A stretch of 64,000 nucleotides of DNA, taken from NCBI RefSeq assembly GCF_001445655.1, contig NZ_LNBE01000004.1, positions 930,001 through 994,000 of the forward strand, in the 5' to 3' direction. This DNA is from Streptomyces roseifaciens (GTDB lineage Bacteria > Actinomycetota > Actinomycetes > Streptomycetales > Streptomycetaceae). The notes under the pieces were generated by a model. That model had not been told where the DNA came from. It did not search any database and worked only from the letters and a program-made list of their open reading frames with translations. Position numbers and translations under genes: made by a program. Positions 35,388 to 44,280 of this stretch are shown here, one piece after another (position 1 is the first letter of the stretch; each line of letters begins with the position of its first letter).

Positions 35388-36419
35388 GTGCGCCGCAGAG
35401 CGAGCCTCGTCCTTCTCGCGGTGGCCGTGTTCCTCGCGGCCCTCGCCCCGCTGCTGCGCTGGTACGCCTTCCCCCGCCTGGCCAAGGTCCCGGCGGGCAG
35501 CTACCAGACCGCCGTCCTGGAGGCGAAGGACGCGACCCTCCTCGACTACGCCCGTATGGAGCCGCGGACCGTCCCCAAGGTGACCCTCGTCCAGACCCTC
35601 AAGGGCAACGCCGAAGAGGCCCGCAAGGTCCGCCGCGAGACCGGCCGCGACGTCGTCGTCTGGGACACCCTCACCCACATGGCCGGGCCCGACGGCGCGA
35701 TGATCTCCCAGATACCCGAGCGCTACGTCTTCGACGCCCACAGCCAGCAGCCCGTGCACGCCGGCGGCGAGCACGTCGACGACACCCCCGTACGGCGCGA
35801 CGGCATCGCGTACAAGTGGCCCTTCCTCGCGGAGAAGCGCGACTACCGCTACTTCGACATGCAGACCCGCACCTCCGCACCCATCCACTACCGGGGCACC
35901 CGCTCCTTCCACGGCCTCGACGTCTACTACTTCGAGCAGACCGTCCCCTGGACCCGCGTCCCCCTGCCCCGGCGGATGCCCCTCGGTGTGACGCCCGAGA
36001 CCGTCCGGCAGCTGGGGCTGGAGCGCTGGTACACCACCCGGCGCATGTTCTGGGTCGACCCCGTCACCGGCGCCCCCGTCAACGGCGAGGAGATCCACCG
36101 CGAGGAGCTGCGCTGGACCGGGCACCCGGAGAAGAAGCCGATCACGGCCTTCGCCGGGCACGTGAAGATGCGCGCCGACTACATCGACTCCACCGTCGCC
36201 CTCGTGACCTCCCAGCGGCGGCTCGTGCTCCTGCTGACCTCGTGGCTGCCGTGGGGGAGCGCGGTCCTGGGCGGCGCCCTGCTGACCCTCGCCCTGTTCC
36301 TGGAGGCCCGCGCCCGCCCTCGTCGTGCATTTACCGGACAAAAGGAACACGATGGAGGGAAAACCGAGCGGCAGGCCCCGGGGAAAAGGGCCGCATGGAG
36401 CAGAGGAGGCTCGCCGTGA
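35388..36419 (+). CDS. DUF3068 (PorA-family-like) membrane protein
   Basis: This 343-aa protein has one N-terminal membrane segment (residues 6-25), a large extracytoplasmic beta-rich domain and a second membrane helix near 278-300, then a basic tail. The DUF3068 pattern includes a start near LLRWYAFPRLAKVPAG, WDTLTHMAG, YKWPFLAEKRDYRYFD and FWVDPVTGAPVNGEEI. DUF3068 proteins are common in actinobacteria and named after corynebacterial porin-like relatives, but a pore role in Streptomyces is unproven. The GTG start has only a weak ribosome site, so coupling to the upstream small gene is likely. The stop overlaps the next GTG (GTGA). Confidence 0.88.
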   Translation: MRRRASLVLLAVAVFLAALAPLLRWYAFPRLAKVPAGSYQTAVLEAKDATLLDYARMEPRTVPKVTLVQTLKGNAEEARKVRRETGRDVVVWDTLTHMAGPDGAMISQIPERYVFDAHSQQPVHAGGEHVDDTPVRRDGIAYKWPFLAEKRDYRYFDMQTRTSAPIHYRGTRSFHGLDVYYFEQTVPWTRVPLPRRMPLGVTPETVRQLGLERWYTTRRMFWVDPVTGAPVNGEEIHREELRWTGHPEKKPITAFAGHVKMRADYIDSTVALVTSQRRLVLLLTSWLPWGSAVLGGALLTLALFLEARARPRRAFTGQKEHDGGKTERQAPGKRAAWSRGGSP

Positions 36420-36622
36420 AGGAGAAGACGACGAAGGAGAAGACCGAGGACGGATCCACCGCGTCCCGGCCCAGGCGGCTGTACACCGGGGGCGAACGGC
36501 CGTTCGACCCCGAGGACCTCGTCATGGCGTCCGGCCGGGACGTGACACCGAAGCGGGTGGAGCGGGCGAAGCGGCTCATCGAGGAGAAGGGCCCGGCGGC
36601 GGTCGAGCGCTACCTCCCCTGA
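36416..36622 (+). CDS. Small conserved hypothetical protein
   Basis: This 68-aa soluble protein is charged and partly helical: a Lys/Glu-rich start (KEKTTKEKTEDG), RRLYTGGERPFDPEDLVMA and a C-terminal helix VERAKRLIEEKGPAAVERYLP. No known domain is recognised. GTG 36416 is taken because GAGGAGG lies 6-8 bp upstream and it forms a GTGA overlap with the DUF3068 stop; ATG 36395 would add seven residues. It is the third gene of a likely three-gene operon and is followed by a hairpin. Confidence 0.72.
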   Translation: MKEKTTKEKTEDGSTASRPRRLYTGGERPFDPEDLVMASGRDVTPKRVERAKRLIEEKGPAAVERYLP

Positions 36623-36628
36623 GACGCC

Positions 36629-36659
36629 GTCGCCCTCCGGGCCGCTCCCGGAGGGCGAC
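36629..36659 (+). terminator. Terminator after the DUF3068 operon
   Basis: Perfect 12-bp inverted repeat GTCGCCCTCCGG (36629-36640) with its complement at 36648-36659 and a 7-nt loop, starting 7 bp after the stop. Confidence 0.75.
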
Positions 36660-36699
36660 ACCGGGGCCCGCCGTCCCGGCGGAGGAGAAAGGTGCGCGG

Positions 36700-37045
36700 G
36701 GCCTTCTTCCACCGGGACGGCGGGCCGCGGTGCTGTCGGCGGCGCCGACCGCCCACTGCCGGTGGCGAGCCGACTGCCAGGCGCCGGGTGTCCCGGCCGG
36801 GCCAGGCACCTCTTTCGGCCCGGCCGAATTCTTCCGCCGCAGCGGCGGGTAACCGGATACGGGCTGTCCGGCGGTGCCGACGGGCCTCTTCCGGCAGGGG
36901 CGAGTGCGCAGGTGCCGGGTGTCCCGGCCGGGCCAGGCACCCGTTTCGGCCCCGCCGAAATCTTCCGCCGCGACGGCGAGCAACCGGATACGGGCTGTCC
37001 GGCGGTGCCTCGCCGGGCCCGGCCGGTGAAGTCTGGGGCGTGGGG
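36700..37045. repeat. Second hairpin-repeat patch, ~131-bp period
   Basis: Fills most of the 467-bp gap 36623-37089. GCCGGGTGTCCCGGCCGGGC recurs at 36783 and 36914 (period 131), each followed by a TTCCGCCGC-purine-rich block, CCGGATACGGGCTGTCCGG and CGGTGCC; a degenerate third copy lies at about 36700-36780. Palindromes such as CCCGGCCGGG and GGTGCC/GGCACC are internal. The block TTCTYCCGCCGC...CCGGCGGTGCCG is shared with the 9.5-10.2 kb array. No gene is supported in it. Confidence 0.75.
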
Positions 37046-37089
37046 CGCCGTGGCCGAGCCGTGCCGGACCGCGGCGTATCCCGTACCCC

Positions 37090-39636
37090 CTAGTGACCCC
37101 CCGTCGCCCGCCGCGTAGGCGGCGCCGTCGTCGGGTCCTCCGGCCAGGGGTGGCGGGGGTAGCGGCCGCGGAGTTCGGCGCGTACCGAGCGGTAGCCGTC
37201 GCGCCAGAACGACGCCAGGTCCGCCGTGACGGCCGCAGGCCGCCCCGCGGGGGACAGTAGGTGGACGAGCAGCGGGACCCGGCCGCCCGCGAGCCGCGGC
37301 GTCTCCTGCCAGCCGAACAGTTCCTGCAGCTTCACGGCCAGCACCGGCTGCCCGCCGCCGTAGTCCACGCGGATCCGCGAACCGCTGGGCACCTGGATCC
37401 GCTCGGGCGCCAGCTCGTCCAGGCGTGCCGCGTCCCCGGACGCCCATGGCAGGAGCCGCTGCAGCGCCTTGCCGCCGTCCGCCCGTTCCAGGTCCGACCG
37501 CCGGCGGGCGCGGGCCAGCTCCCAGCCGAGCCAGTCGTCCAGGCGCTCCAGCAGAGCGGCGTCGGACACGTCGGGCCACGGCTCGCCCAGCTCCCCGTGC
37601 AGGAACGCCAGCCGCTGCCGCAGCCCCGCCGCCTCGGCCGTCCAGCGCAGCAGGCCCGGGCCCTCCCGCCGCAGCCCCTCCTCCAGCGCGGCCCGCAGGA
37701 GCTCCGGTCCGGGCTCCGGCAGCGGACGGGACGCCAGCTCGACGGCGCCGAGCCGCTCGACGCGCCGCGCCACCACGTCCCGCCGCTCCTCCGACCAGCG
37801 GACCTCCTCGCCCTCCGCGTGCAGGGCCCCGGCGGCGGCCCGCGCAGTGTCCTCGTCGATCACCGCACCGAGCAGCACCCGCGCCGAGGCCGCCGTGACC
37901 GGCCGGTCGGCGACGGCGATCGCGAGCCAGGGCGCGCTGCGCAGCCGGGACCCGTCGCCGAGCTGAGCCCCCGTGCCGGACACCATGAGGTACGAGCCCT
38001 CGCCGCGCAGCCTGGCCACCCGCTCGGGGTAGGCGAGCGCGGTGACGAGCCCGGCCACGGCGTCGTCCGACAGCGCACAGGGACCGGGCGACCCGGCCGA
38101 GCCGGTCGCGCCTTCCTCCGCCACCCCCTTCAGCGCTCCTTCGAGCCTGCGTGCCTCCGCGCGCCACCGCGCCCCGTACGCGTCGCCGCCGCGCCGCGCC
38201 GTACGCCAGGCGGCCGCCAGGTCGTCGCCGTACTCCCGGGGCGGTTCCTCGCTCAGGAGGGCCACCACCTCGGCCGCGCGGCGCGCACCGGCCTCCCGGG
38301 CCCCGTCGAGGAGGGCGCGCGCGAGGCGGGGGTGGACGCCGAGGCGGGCCATGCGCCGGCCCCGGTCCGTGGGCCGGCCGTCGGCCGAGACGGCGCCCGT
38401 GGCCGTCAGGACCTCGCGGGCGGCGGCCATCGCCCCGGACGGCGGCGGGTCGAGCAGGGCGAGCCCGGACGCGTCGGGATCGCCCCAGCACGCCGCCTGC
38501 AGGGCGAAGGCCGTCAGGTCGGCCACCGTGATCTCCGCCGCCGGAAACGCCGGCAGCCGTACGTCGTCGGCCTCCGACCAGCAGCGGTACACCGTCCCCG
38601 GCGCCTCGCGCCCCGCACGCCCGGCGCGCTGCCTGGCCGAGGCCCGCGAGGCCCGTACGGTCGTGAGCGCGCTCAGCCCGCGCGCGTGGTCGGTACGGGG
38701 CTCCCGGGCCAGGCCCGCGTCCACCACGACCCGCACCCCGGGGACCGTCAGGCTGGACTCGGCCACGGACGTCGCGAGGACGACCCGCCGGCCCCCGCTC
38801 GCCCCGGCCAGCACCGCGTCCTGCACCGCGGCCGGGGCCCGCCCGTGCACCTGCAGCACCTCGGCCCCCAGCGCCTCCCGGCCGCCCAGCCGGCCCGCCA
38901 CGCGCGCGATCTCCCCGACGCCGGGCAGGAAGCACAGGACGTCGCCCTCCCGCTCCCGCAGCGCCCGCCGCACGACCCCGGCGACGTGCTCCAGCAGGGC
39001 GGGGTCCACCCGCATCCCGTGCGGCGGCCGCACCGGCCGCTCCGGCGGCGTCCACACCGCCTCCACCGGGTGCGAGACGTCCTCGGCCGTGATCACGGGC
39101 GCGTCGCCGAGCAGCCGGGCCCAGCCCTCGGCGTCCGTCGTCGCGGACGCCGCCACCAGGCGCAGCTCGGGGCGGAGCGCGGCCCGTACGTCCAGGAGGA
39201 AGGCGGCGGCGGTGTCCGCGTCGAGGTGGCGTTCGTGGCACTCGTCCAGCACGACCGTGCTCACGCCCGCGAGCTCGGGGTCGCGCTGGAGCCGCTGCAG
39301 CAGCACGCCGGTGGTGACGACCTCGACCACGGTGCGGGGCCCGGCCCGCCGCTCCCCGCGCACGGTGAAGCCGACCTGCTCGCCCACGCTCTCGCCCAGC
39401 AGCCACGCCATGCGGCGGGCGGCGGCCCGCGCGGCGATCCGGCGCGGCTCGGCGACCACGACGCGCCGGCGCGGGCCGCCCCCGGTGAGCCCGGCGAGGA
39501 CCAGCGGCACGAGGGTGGTCTTGCCGGTGCCGGGGGGCGCGCACAGCACGGCCGCGCCGTGCGCGTCGAGCGCGCGCGTCAGGGCGGGGAGGGCGGAGCG
39601 GACGGGCAGCCGGTCGAGGGCGTCGCTGTGGATCAC
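37090..39636 (-). CDS. hrpB: ATP-dependent RNA helicase HrpB
   Basis: This 848-aa DEAH-type helicase has Walker A APPGTGKTTLVPL, the motif II LDECHERHLDAD, motif III ASATTD, motif VI RQRAGRAGREAPG and the HrpB-specific C-terminal domain with DWLGWELARAR and RIRVDYGGGQPVLAVKLQE. HrpB-type proteins unwind RNA, but their cellular task in bacteria is poorly defined. The length is typical. GTG 39636 is the only start giving a normal N-terminus (MIHSDALDRLPVRSALP). It is transcribed away from rpsA, 45 bp downstream of the methyltransferase gene on the same strand. Confidence 0.94.
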   Translation of the reverse strand: MIHSDALDRLPVRSALPALTRALDAHGAAVLCAPPGTGKTTLVPLVLAGLTGGGPRRRVVVAEPRRIAARAAARRMAWLLGESVGEQVGFTVRGERRAGPRTVVEVVTTGVLLQRLQRDPELAGVSTVVLDECHERHLDADTAAAFLLDVRAALRPELRLVAASATTDAEGWARLLGDAPVITAEDVSHPVEAVWTPPERPVRPPHGMRVDPALLEHVAGVVRRALREREGDVLCFLPGVGEIARVAGRLGGREALGAEVLQVHGRAPAAVQDAVLAGASGGRRVVLATSVAESSLTVPGVRVVVDAGLAREPRTDHARGLSALTTVRASRASARQRAGRAGREAPGTVYRCWSEADDVRLPAFPAAEITVADLTAFALQAACWGDPDASGLALLDPPPSGAMAAAREVLTATGAVSADGRPTDRGRRMARLGVHPRLARALLDGAREAGARRAAEVVALLSEEPPREYGDDLAAAWRTARRGGDAYGARWRAEARRLEGALKGVAEEGATGSAGSPGPCALSDDAVAGLVTALAYPERVARLRGEGSYLMVSGTGAQLGDGSRLRSAPWLAIAVADRPVTAASARVLLGAVIDEDTARAAAGALHAEGEEVRWSEERRDVVARRVERLGAVELASRPLPEPGPELLRAALEEGLRREGPGLLRWTAEAAGLRQRLAFLHGELGEPWPDVSDAALLERLDDWLGWELARARRRSDLERADGGKALQRLLPWASGDAARLDELAPERIQVPSGSRIRVDYGGGQPVLAVKLQELFGWQETPRLAGGRVPLLVHLLSPAGRPAAVTADLASFWRDGYRSVRAELRGRYPRHPWPEDPTTAPPTRRATGGH

Positions 39637-39681
39637 ACGCCCAGTCTCGCCCAGGGGCCCGCGGGCCCCCGAACGGTCCTG

Positions 39682-40485
39682 CTAGTCCCGCTCGCAGACG
39701 AAGATCGCCGTGCCGGGGATGAGGTTCCCGCGCAGCGGGGACCAGCCGCCCCACTCCTGCTGGTTCCAGGCGGGCCACTCGGGCTCGACGAGGCCGGTCA
39801 GCCGGAAGCCGGCGGTGACGACGTCCTGCACGCGGTCGCCGAGCGTGCGGTGGTGCTCCACGTAGACGGCGCGGCCCTGGTCGTCCTGCTCCACGTAAGG
39901 GGTGCGGTCGAAGTAGGAGGCCGCGACGGAGAGGCCCTCGGGGCCCGGCTCGTCGGGGAACGCCCAGCGGATGGGGTGGGTGACGGAGAAGACCCAGCGG
40001 CCGCCGGGCCGCAGCACGCGCCGGACCTCGCGCATCACCTGCACCGGGTCCGCGACGAAGGGGACGGCCCCGTAGGCCGAGCACGCCAGGTCGAAGGAGC
40101 CGTCGGCGAAGGGCAGGGCGCACGCGTCGGCCTCGACCAGCGGAACGTCACCGCCGATGCGCAGGGCGTGCTGGAGCTGGCGGTGGGAGAGGTCCAGGGC
40201 CACCGGGCGGGCGCCCTGCGCGGCGAGCCAGCGCGAGCACTGGGCCGCGCCGGCGCCGATCTCCAGCACGTCGAGCCCCTTGAGGCCGCTCGCCGGGCCC
40301 AGCAGGGCGGCCTCGGCCTCGTCCAGCCCCTCGGGGCCCCAGACGAAGCGGTCGTCGCCGAGGAAGGCGCCGTGCTCGGTCTGGTACTCGTCGGCGTTGC
40401 GGTCCCACCAGCCGCGGCTCGCCCGGCTGCTCTCGGCGCCGCCCGTGGTCCGCCGGACCGCTTCCGGCTCGTGCTCTTCGATCAT
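39682..40485 (-). CDS. Class I SAM-dependent methyltransferase
   Basis: This 267-aa methyltransferase has motif I VLEIGAGAAQCSRWLA, the acidic ribose-binding Asp in PVALDLSHRQL, ADACALPFADGSFDLACS as motif II and VMREVRRVLRPGGRWVFS as motif III/post III. The start region with WWDRNADEYQTEHG is typical of a common actinobacterial subgroup whose substrate is unknown. ATG 40485 gives MIEEHEPEAV; the longer frame adds unlikely residues. It is divergent from rpsA and shares the 341-bp intergenic region with it. Confidence 0.92.
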   Translation of the reverse strand: MIEEHEPEAVRRTTGGAESSRASRGWWDRNADEYQTEHGAFLGDDRFVWGPEGLDEAEAALLGPASGLKGLDVLEIGAGAAQCSRWLAAQGARPVALDLSHRQLQHALRIGGDVPLVEADACALPFADGSFDLACSAYGAVPFVADPVQVMREVRRVLRPGGRWVFSVTHPIRWAFPDEPGPEGLSVAASYFDRTPYVEQDDQGRAVYVEHHRTLGDRVQDVVTAGFRLTGLVEPEWPAWNQQEWGGWSPLRGNLIPGTAIFVCERD

Positions 40486-40512
40486 CGGCGGCGTGCCCCC
40501 CGCGGTAGTGTG

Positions 40513-40533
40513 CGCGAGGCCCTCGTGGCCTCG
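40513..40533. other. Hairpin in the rpsA/methyltransferase spacer
   Basis: GCGAGGCC-CTCGT-GGCCTCGC is a perfect 8-bp hairpin 28 bp upstream of the methyltransferase start. Without a U tract it could be an operator or a leader structure. Confidence 0.4.
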
Positions 40534-40591
40534 CAAAACATAAGTTGTGCCCGGTATGGGGAGATTCGTCCCGGGTGTGCGCCTTCGCGCA

Positions 40592-40620
40592 TTGACCGTG
40601 CCCGGCTGCCCCCGTATGCT
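40592..40620 (+). promoter_or_regulatory. Housekeeping sigma promoter of rpsA
   Basis: TTGACC (40592-40597), a 17-bp spacer and TATGCT (40615-40620) match the HrdB/sigma70 consensus closely. Transcription near 40627 leaves a leader of about 200 nt before rpsA at 40827, long enough for translational feedback by S1. The rest of the 40486-40826 gap holds no gene. Confidence 0.75.
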
Positions 40621-40826
40621 ACAAGTTGCGCTGCGGGCCTGCGCGCCTCAGACGGAGCAGGCCGCGCTCGCACTTGTTGTATGTCCCCTCGGTTGCCGAG
40701 GCGTGAGCGGTGATCTTCGGATCCCAGAGCCTGCGCCTCCAAGGCTGTCCGGCTTCGGCAGTGCGATACGGGCTCTCGGCGTAGCAGTACCTACGACTCA
40801 ATGTCCGTACCGGAGCCCTTTCCCAC

Positions 40827-42329
40827 ATGACGAGCAGCACCGAGACCACCGCCACCACCCCGCAGGTTGCGGTCAACGACATCGGTAACGAGGAAGCCTT
40901 CCTCGCCGCGATCGACGAGACGATCAAGTACTTCAACGACGGCGACATCGTCGACGGCGTCATCGTGAAGGTCGACCGGGACGAGGTCCTGCTCGACATC
41001 GGTTACAAGACCGAGGGTGTGATCCCCTCCCGCGAGCTCTCGATCAAGCACGACGTCGACCCGAACGAGGTCGTCAAGGTCGGCGACGAGATCGAGGCCC
41101 TGGTTCTCCAGAAGGAGGACAAGGAAGGCCGCCTGATCCTCTCGAAGAAGCGCGCCCAGTACGAGCGCGCCTGGGGCACCATCGAGAAGATCAAGGAAGA
41201 GGACGGGATCGTCACCGGTACCGTCATCGAGGTCGTCAAGGGTGGTCTCATCCTCGACATCGGCCTCCGTGGCTTCCTCCCGGCCTCCCTGGTCGAGATG
41301 CGCCGCGTCCGCGACCTCCAGCCCTACGTGGGCAAGGAGCTCGAGGCCAAGATCATCGAGCTGGACAAGAACCGCAACAACGTGGTCCTGTCCCGCCGTG
41401 CCTGGCTGGAGCAGACCCAGAGCGAGGTCCGCCAGACCTTCCTCACCACCCTCCAGAAGGGTCAGGTGCGCTCCGGCGTCGTCTCCTCCATCGTCAACTT
41501 CGGTGCCTTCGTGGACCTGGGCGGCGTCGACGGTCTCGTCCACGTCTCCGAGCTGTCCTGGAAGCACATCGACCACCCGTCCGAGGTTGTCGAGGTCGGC
41601 CAGGAAGTCACCGTCGAGGTCCTCGACGTCGACATGGACCGCGAGCGCGTCTCCCTGTCGCTCAAGGCCACCCAGGAAGACCCGTGGCAGCAGTTCGCCC
41701 GGACCCACCAGATCGGTCAGGTCGTCCCGGGTAAGGTCACCAAGCTCGTTCCCTTCGGTGCGTTCGTGCGCGTCGACGAGGGCATCGAGGGCCTGGTCCA
41801 CATCTCCGAGCTGGCCGAGCGCCACGTGGAGATCCCGGAGCAGGTCGTCCAGGTCAACGACGAGATCTTCGTCAAGGTCATCGACATCGACCTCGAGCGC
41901 CGTCGCATCAGCCTCTCGCTGAAGCAGGCCAACGAGTCCTTCGGTGCCGACCCGTCCGTGGTCGAGTTCGACCCGACCCTGTACGGCATGGCCGCGTCCT
42001 ACGACGACCAGGGCAACTACATCTACCCCGAGGGCTTCGACCCCGAGGCCAACGACTGGCTGCCGGGTTACGAGAAGCAGCGCGAGGAGTGGGAGCGCCA
42101 GTACGCCGAGGCGCAGCAGCGCTTCGAGCAGCACCAGGCGCAGGTCATCAAGTCCCGCGAGGCGGACGCCGAGGCTGCGGCCGAGGGCGCCCAGGCTGCC
42201 CCGCAGGCCGGTGGCGCCCAGGTCTCCGGCGGCTCGTACTCCTCGGAGTCGGCCGACAACTCCGGCGCCCTGGCGTCGGACGAGGCGCTCGCCGCCCTCC
42301 GCGAGAAGCTCGCCGGCGGCCAGAGCTGA
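40827..42329 (+). CDS. rpsA: 30S ribosomal protein S1
   Basis: This 500-aa ribosomal protein binds mRNA on the small subunit. Four S1/OB-fold repeats occur at about residues 35-107, 123-191, 208-276 and 293-362; the last two contain NFGAFVDLGGVDGLVHVSEL and PFGAFVRVDEGIEGLVHISE, the RNA-binding form. The actinobacterial protein has four repeats and not six as in E. coli. The tail is acidic and Gln/Ala-rich. Codon use is highly biased, as expected for an abundant protein. A strong promoter with a long leader precedes it and a strong hairpin follows. Confidence 0.97.
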   Translation: MTSSTETTATTPQVAVNDIGNEEAFLAAIDETIKYFNDGDIVDGVIVKVDRDEVLLDIGYKTEGVIPSRELSIKHDVDPNEVVKVGDEIEALVLQKEDKEGRLILSKKRAQYERAWGTIEKIKEEDGIVTGTVIEVVKGGLILDIGLRGFLPASLVEMRRVRDLQPYVGKELEAKIIELDKNRNNVVLSRRAWLEQTQSEVRQTFLTTLQKGQVRSGVVSSIVNFGAFVDLGGVDGLVHVSELSWKHIDHPSEVVEVGQEVTVEVLDVDMDRERVSLSLKATQEDPWQQFARTHQIGQVVPGKVTKLVPFGAFVRVDEGIEGLVHISELAERHVEIPEQVVQVNDEIFVKVIDIDLERRRISLSLKQANESFGADPSVVEFDPTLYGMAASYDDQGNYIYPEGFDPEANDWLPGYEKQREEWERQYAEAQQRFEQHQAQVIKSREADAEAAAEGAQAAPQAGGAQVSGGSYSSESADNSGALASDEALAALREKLAGGQS

Positions 42330-42360
42330 GGCTCTGCACCACGGCAGCTGACAGCTGACT

Positions 42361-42398
42361 GAGTAAGGCCCGTTCCCCTTGGGGAGCGGGCCTTACTC
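42361..42398 (+). terminator. rpsA terminator
   Basis: An 18-bp inverted repeat GAGTAAGGCCCGTTCCCC with its near-perfect complement at 42381-42398, loop of 2 nt, 31 bp after the stop. Confidence 0.88.
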
Positions 42399-42536
42399 GT
42401 GTTCTGCTGACAGCCGTTCGTTTCCGCCGGGCGCCCCTTCCGTGATGTGAGATGCGCCGGCGTGATCCGGAAGGCGGGAATGGCGGGGCCCTCCAGGCGC
42501 GTTCCCCCGTACGGAACATGAGGAGGAGCGGTCACT

Positions 42537-43481
42537 GTGTTGGATCCGCAGGGTTTGTACGAATGGGAGCCCAAGGGGCTCGCCGTGGCCGACCTGGCCT
42601 TGGCCCAGGACACGGCCGGCCTGGTCATGCTCTATCACTTCGACGGCTACATCGACGCGGGGGAGACCGGCGAGCAGATCGTCTCGCGACTCCTGGACAC
42701 CCTGCCCCACCAGGTCGTGGCCCGCTTCGACCACGACCGGCTCATCGACTACCGCGCCCGCCGCCCGCTGCTGACCTTCCAGCGGAACCGCTGGAGCGCC
42801 TACGAGACCCCGGCGATCGAGCTGCGCATCGTGCAGGACGCGACGGGCGCCCCCTTCCTGCTGCTGTCCGGCCCCGAGCCGGACGTCGAGTGGGAGCGGT
42901 TCGCCGCCGCCGTGCGGCAGCTGGTCGAGCGCCTCGGCGTGCGGCTGTCCGTCAACTTCCACGGCATCCCCATGGGCGTGCCGCACACCCGCCCCGTGGG
43001 CATGACCCCGCACGGCAACCGCACCGACCTGATGCCCGGTCACCGCAGCTTCTTCGACGAGGCGCAGGTGCCGGGGAGCGCCGAGGCCCTCGTCGAGTAC
43101 CGCCTCGCGGAGGCCGGTCACGACGTGCTCGGCGTCGCCGCCCACGTCCCGCACTACATCGCCCGCTCCGCCTACCCGGACGCGGCCCTCACCGCCCTCG
43201 AAGCGGTCACGGCCGCCACGGGCCTGGTGCTGCCCAACGCCGCCCACGCCCTGCGGTCCGAGGCGCTGCGCACCCAGGAGGAGATCGAGCGTCAGATCGC
43301 CGAGGGGGACGAGGAGCTCGTCTCCCTGGTGCGCGGCCTCGAGCACCAGTACGACGCCGTGTCCGGTGCCGAGACCCGCGGCAACCTGGTCGCCGAGCCG
43401 GTCGAGCTGCCCTCCGCCGACGAACTGGGCGCCGAATTCGAGCGCTTCCTCGCCGACAGGGAGGGCGACAGCGGTCACTGA
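42537..43481 (+). CDS. PAC2-family protein
   Basis: This 314-aa protein carries the PAC2 fold: [56 protein letters not shown] and [16 protein letters not shown]2 proteins relate to proteasome assembly chaperones; in actinobacteria, which have proteasomes, a link to proteasome assembly is suggested but unproven. The C-terminal ~70 residues form a predicted helical region rich in Glu ([20 protein letters not shown]). GTG 42537 has AGGAGGAG 8 bp upstream. It may be read with coaE, which also has its own -10 box. Confidence 0.92.
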   Translation: MLDPQGLYEWEPKGLAVADLALAQDTAGLVMLYHFDGYIDAGETGEQIVSRLLDTLPHQVVARFDHDRLIDYRARRPLLTFQRNRWSAYETPAIELRIVQDATGAPFLLLSGPEPDVEWERFAAAVRQLVERLGVRLSVNFHGIPMGVPHTRPVGMTPHGNRTDLMPGHRSFFDEAQVPGSAEALVEYRLAEAGHDVLGVAAHVPHYIARSAYPDAALTALEAVTAATGLVLPNAAHALRSEALRTQEEIERQIAEGDEELVSLVRGLEHQYDAVSGAETRGNLVAEPVELPSADELGAEFERFLADREGDSGH

Positions 43482-43493
43482 CCGCACGCCCGC

Positions 43494-43506
43494 TACCGTG
43501 GGGCCC
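43494..43506 (+). promoter_or_regulatory. -10 box TACCGT for coaE
   Basis: TACCGT (43494-43499) is 7 bp before the ATG at 43507, consistent with a leaderless transcript. Confidence 0.5.
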
Positions 43507-44109
43507 ATGCTGAGAGTGGGCCTCACGGGCGGAATCGGTGCCGGCAAGAGCGAGGTGTCGCGGCTGCTGGCTTCGTACGGAGCGGTGATCGTCGATTCCG
43601 ACAGGATCGCCCGCGAAGTGGTCGAGCCGGGAACGCCCGGACTGGCCGCGGTCGTCGCCGAGTTCGGCGAGGCGGTCCTCACGCCCGAGGGCGCGCTCGA
43701 CCGCCCCCGGCTGGGCGCCGTCGTCTTCGCCGACCCGGACCGGCTGGCCGCCCTCAACGCCATCGTGCACCCCCTCGTCCGGGCCCGCTCCGCCGAACTG
43801 GAGGCGGCCGCCGCCCCGGACGCGGTCGTCGTCCACGACGTCCCCCTCCTCGCCGAGAACGGCCTGGCCCCCCTCTACGACCTGGTCCTCGTGGTCGACG
43901 CAGGTACCGGAACCCGCCTGGACCGCCTGGTCCGCCTCCGCGGCATGACCCCGGACGAGGCCCGCGCCCGCATGGCGGCCCAGGCCACCCGCGAGGACCG
44001 GCTCGCGGTGGCCGACTTCGTCATCGACAACGACGGCCCGATCGAGGCGCTCCGGCGCCAGGTCGAGAAGGTCTGGGACGAGCTGCGCGAGCGCAGCGCC
44101 CGGCGTTAG
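43507..44109 (+). CDS. coaE: Dephospho-CoA kinase
   Basis: This 200-aa kinase carries out the last step of coenzyme A synthesis, phosphorylating the 3' hydroxyl of dephospho-CoA. P-loop [16 protein letters not shown] is at residues 6-21; [18 protein letters not shown] is the CoA-domain start, and [15 protein letters not shown] and [17 protein letters not shown] complete the family pattern. Length is standard, without the C-terminal GrpB extension found in mycobacteria. It lies between the PAC2 gene and an ESX-like accessory operon. Confidence 0.95.
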   Translation: MLRVGLTGGIGAGKSEVSRLLASYGAVIVDSDRIAREVVEPGTPGLAAVVAEFGEAVLTPEGALDRPRLGAVVFADPDRLAALNAIVHPLVRARSAELEAAAAPDAVVVHDVPLLAENGLAPLYDLVLVVDAGTGTRLDRLVRLRGMTPDEARARMAAQATREDRLAVADFVIDNDGPIEALRRQVEKVWDELRERSARR

Positions 44110-44280
44110 TCATATCGGGTGAGGGCCCGCCGGCCCGGTGCGCGGGCGGCGGACAGGCGGGGCAAGGGCGCGGGGCCTGCGACCGGTGTCCCGTGCCGGC
44201 TTCGCCCGCCGTCGACGCCGTTGCCGCGTGCATAAGGTTTCCGCGATTCCGCTCGCCGAGCCGTTTCGAGGAGACCTTGC

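Noticed and set aside
36179..40123. A 1314-aa minus-strand open frame across hrpB and the repeat patch
   Set aside because: Arg/Gly/Ala-rich out-of-frame shadow; hrpB in another frame has all helicase motifs.
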